A stretch of 64,000 nt of DNA from TMP-86 sp039807285 (GTDB lineage Bacteria; Pseudomonadota; Gammaproteobacteria; Steroidobacterales; Steroidobacteraceae): the NCBI GenBank assembly GCA_044226785.1, contig JBGAGK010000022.1, forward strand, positions 1-64,000, written 5' to 3'. The notes below the pieces were generated by a model. It searched no databases. It was not told the origin of the DNA and saw only the letters and a program-made list of their open reading frames with translations. Of the stretch, positions 62,183-64,000 are shown one piece after another. Made by a program: the position numbers and the translations under genes. Numbering within the stretch: position 1 is the first letter of the stretch; each line of letters starts with the position of its first letter.

Positions 62183-63552
62183 ACGGCCTTGATCGCCTCC
62201 ATCAGGATGTCGACGGCCTTGAACAGGTAGGAACGCGAGATGGTCAGCGACGGCATGATCCGGATCACATTGCCGTTGCGGCCGCAGGGTACCAGGATCA
62301 CGCCATTCTGGAAGGCACGGCCCAGGACCTGACCCATCCGTTCCTGCGACAATGGCGCCCGGCTGTTCCGGTCCTCCACCATCTCCAGGCCGATCATCAG
62401 ACCCCTGCCCCGGACCTCGCCGATGCGAGGGCTGTTGGCGTCGCCGATCCGCTGCATCACTTCGTTGCCCAGCTGATGGGCGCGGTTGATCAGATCCAGC
62501 TTCGGATCCTGGAGCAGTTCGATGTTCTTCAGGCACACCGCCGCCGACAGCGCATTCGCCGCGAACGTGTTCGGCTGCGACATCGCCGGAATCTTCTTCG
62601 CAAGATCCGCCCGCAACACGAAACCCGCCATGGGCAGATCGCCCCCCATGCCCTTGCCGAACAGCAGGCCATCGGGCTTCACGCCCGCATGCTCGATTGC
62701 CCACATCTTTCCCGTGCGGCCCGCACCGCTCTGCACCTCGTCGACGATCAGGAGTGTCCCGGACTTGTCGCAGGCGGCCCGCAGCAACTGGAAGAACTCG
62801 GGTGCCGGCGGCACATAGCCGCCCTCACCCTGCAGGGACTCCACAATCACTGCTGCAACATCGTCCGCCGCCGTGTACTTGGTGTTGAGCAGATAGTCCA
62901 CGTACTCGCCGGCGACGCGTTCCGCGCTCTTCTTGCTGGTGTCGAAGGGAAAGCGGTAGGCATACGGATACGGCGCATGGATGACACCACCCATGAAGGG
63001 ACCATACCCGCTGCGGTACTGGTTGCCCGTGGTCAGCGCATTGGAACCGTTCCACACGCCGTGATAGGCGCCGTGAAAAGCGATGATCTGATGCCGGCCC
63101 GTCACCCGCTTGGTGAATTTCAGCGCCGACTCCACCGCATCGCTTCCGCTCTGGGTGAAGTAGGTGATGCAGTTGTCGCGCAGCCCGTCGGGCATGATCT
63201 GCGCGATCCGTTGCGCCAGCTCCGAGCGGCGCGAATTGCTGATGTCCGACCCGTGCATCAGGCGTTGTGCCTGTTCGTTGATGGTCTTGACCACTTCCGG
63301 GTTGCAGCGGCCCACGCTGTTCACGCCCACGCCGGCCGACAGGTCGATGAACAGGTTGCCATCCGGGTCCTTCACCGTCACACCGAAGCCCTGGTCGAAT
63401 ACCAGCGGGGTGTCGCCGCCGCCGCGTGCCATCGATTCGTAGCGACGGGACATCTCGATCGCCGCAGTGGCCTTCGCGCCCGGCAGTGCGTTGCTCGCCA
63501 TTCGTGGCGCACCCGGCAGCGAGAGCGCCTCAAGTTCCTGTTCACTGATCAT
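62179..63552 (-). CDS. Class III aminotransferase (4-aminobutyrate/ornithine-type)
   Basis: 457 residues from ATG 63552, preceded by GAGGAGC. PLP-binding signatures: FTQSGSDAVESALKFTKRVT, the carboxylate-interacting region YHGVWNGSNALTTG, LLIVDEVQSGAGRTGKMWA (DEV, with DE contact) and PDGLLFGKGMGGDLPMAGFV, whose Lys is the Schiff-base residue. C-terminal GRGLMIGLEMVED is typical of the omega-amino group. Likely removes a terminal amino group to an aldehyde. Second class III aminotransferase beside an APC permease in this window (compare 1-1145). Confidence 0.92.
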   Translation of the reverse strand: MISEQELEALSLPGAPRMASNALPGAKATAAIEMSRRYESMARGGGDTPLVFDQGFGVTVKDPDGNLFIDLSAGVGVNSVGRCNPEVVKTINEQAQRLMHGSDISNSRRSELAQRIAQIMPDGLRDNCITYFTQSGSDAVESALKFTKRVTGRHQIIAFHGAYHGVWNGSNALTTGNQYRSGYGPFMGGVIHAPYPYAYRFPFDTSKKSAERVAGEYVDYLLNTKYTAADDVAAVIVESLQGEGGYVPPAPEFFQLLRAACDKSGTLLIVDEVQSGAGRTGKMWAIEHAGVKPDGLLFGKGMGGDLPMAGFVLRADLAKKIPAMSQPNTFAANALSAAVCLKNIELLQDPKLDLINRAHQLGNEVMQRIGDANSPRIGEVRGRGLMIGLEMVEDRNSRAPLSQERMGQVLGRAFQNGVILVPCGRNGNVIRIMPSLTISRSYLFKAVDILMEAIKAV

Positions 63553-63604
63553 GTCTGCTCCTCATCCAGCCCTTGTCATGCATCGATCGCCCCACCCCGC
63601 CCGC

Positions 63605-64000
63605 TCAGGCTTCCGCCCGACTGAGGCGGCCGAATCCGGCCTGATCCTTTCGCTTCAGGGATTGCGCCATCATCCAGCCGGCCAGCAGGGACAGCGGTAC
63701 CAGCGCCGGCATGGACCGCACCAGCAGGGAGCGGTCTCCGGCCAACGTGTCGAAGTGCCAGCAGGACAGGATCAGCACCACCATCAGGGCCACGGTAGCC
63801 AGCGCCGGCAGCACACGCAACCGCAGGCGGTGATCCGGGCGATGGCGGAAATGCCAGGTGACGGCTACCGACGCGATGGCCATCAGGGCAATGATCTCCA
63901 GCGTCCCGCCGATCGAGACCCGCGTGAACATGGCAATGGGGTCCATACCGGCCAGGACGCAGGCCGCCACCGACAGCAGCGCGCTCAGGCTCTGCACCAC
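63605..64000 (-). CDS. APC-family amino acid permease, C-terminal part (5' end outside window)
   Basis: 132 codons visible, frame open at the window edge. Three hydrophobic helices (ISIGGTLEIIALMAIASVAV, LPALATVALMVVLILSCWHF, SMPALVPLSLLAGWMMAQ) and the C-terminal tail KRKDQAGFGRLSRAEA match the end of APC amino acid permeases. It lies 52 bases upstream of the aminotransferase on the same strand and is the first visible gene of the eight-gene run. Confidence 0.75.
   Translation of the reverse strand: MVQSLSALLSVAACVLAGMDPIAMFTRVSIGGTLEIIALMAIASVAVTWHFRHRPDHRLRLRVLPALATVALMVVLILSCWHFDTLAGDRSLLVRSMPALVPLSLLAGWMMAQSLKRKDQAGFGRLSRAEA

Noticed and set aside
1..64000. CRISPR array, tRNA, rRNA, insertion sequence or prophage
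   Set aside because: No regularly spaced repeats, no transposase or integrase frame, no att-like duplication and no tRNA or rRNA sequence noticed on reading both strands; a covariance-model scan would be decisive for small RNA genes.

Overview
This 64 kb window comes from a GC-rich bacterial chromosome. The housekeeping genes point to a gammaproteobacterium: aceE-aceF-lpdA with a lipoyl domain fused to Lpd, pyrC next to an RNase T gene, grxD beside sodB, and bfd-bfr. The many accessory catabolic genes (three TonB-dependent receptors, SnoaL-like proteins, an SDR, a P450, amino-acid permeases) suggest an environmental heterotroph. That taxonomic reading is inference; the window has no rRNA or tRNA gene.

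Layout. 1-5 kb: leftward cluster of a class III aminotransferase (cut by the window edge), an APC permease and a TonB receptor. 5.2-6 kb: aquaporin Z. 6-12.6 kb: leftward operon of TonB receptor, two SnoaL-like exported proteins (one with EF-hands) and an SDR, diverging from a LacI-type regulator across a promoter region rich in repeats and palindromes. 12.6-17.1 kb: a decayed RHS/YD-repeat locus with small membrane or exported proteins. 17.2-23 kb: pyruvate dehydrogenase operon. 23.1-28.4 kb: leucyl aminopeptidase, pyrC and rnt (rightward), grxD and sodB (leftward), nadC (rightward). 28.3-35.8 kb: a large winged-helix/TPR regulator and a string of small exported or membrane proteins (LCCL lipoprotein, DUF1579-like, three related membrane proteins of which one is internally deleted, SnoaL-like lipoprotein). 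35.8-40.4 kb: CHASE2 sensor, M48 protease, PEBP, VapBC. 40.4-48.9 kb: GGDEF/EAL protein, then a lipid-like module (acyltransferase, P450, acyl-AMP ligase fused to an ACP, LpxL-like acyltransferase) and the bfr/bfd iron pair. 49-64 kb: a trimethylamine-dehydrogenase-like flavoprotein diverging from an MttB-like methyltransferase, then a leftward eight-gene run (APC permease, class III aminotransferase, SAM methyltransferase, NCS1 permease, LuxR-type ATPase regulator, HyuA, DUF917, TonB receptor).

The two regions most likely to hold an undescribed system are the P450/acyl-AMP-ligase-ACP/acyltransferase module at 43.1-48.2 kb and the methylated-amine plus hydantoin-type island at 49-64 kb. In the island, the tight gene spacing joins outer-membrane uptake, inner-membrane uptake, methyl transfer and ring-opening-type enzymes. 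The substrate of either system cannot be read from sequence alone.
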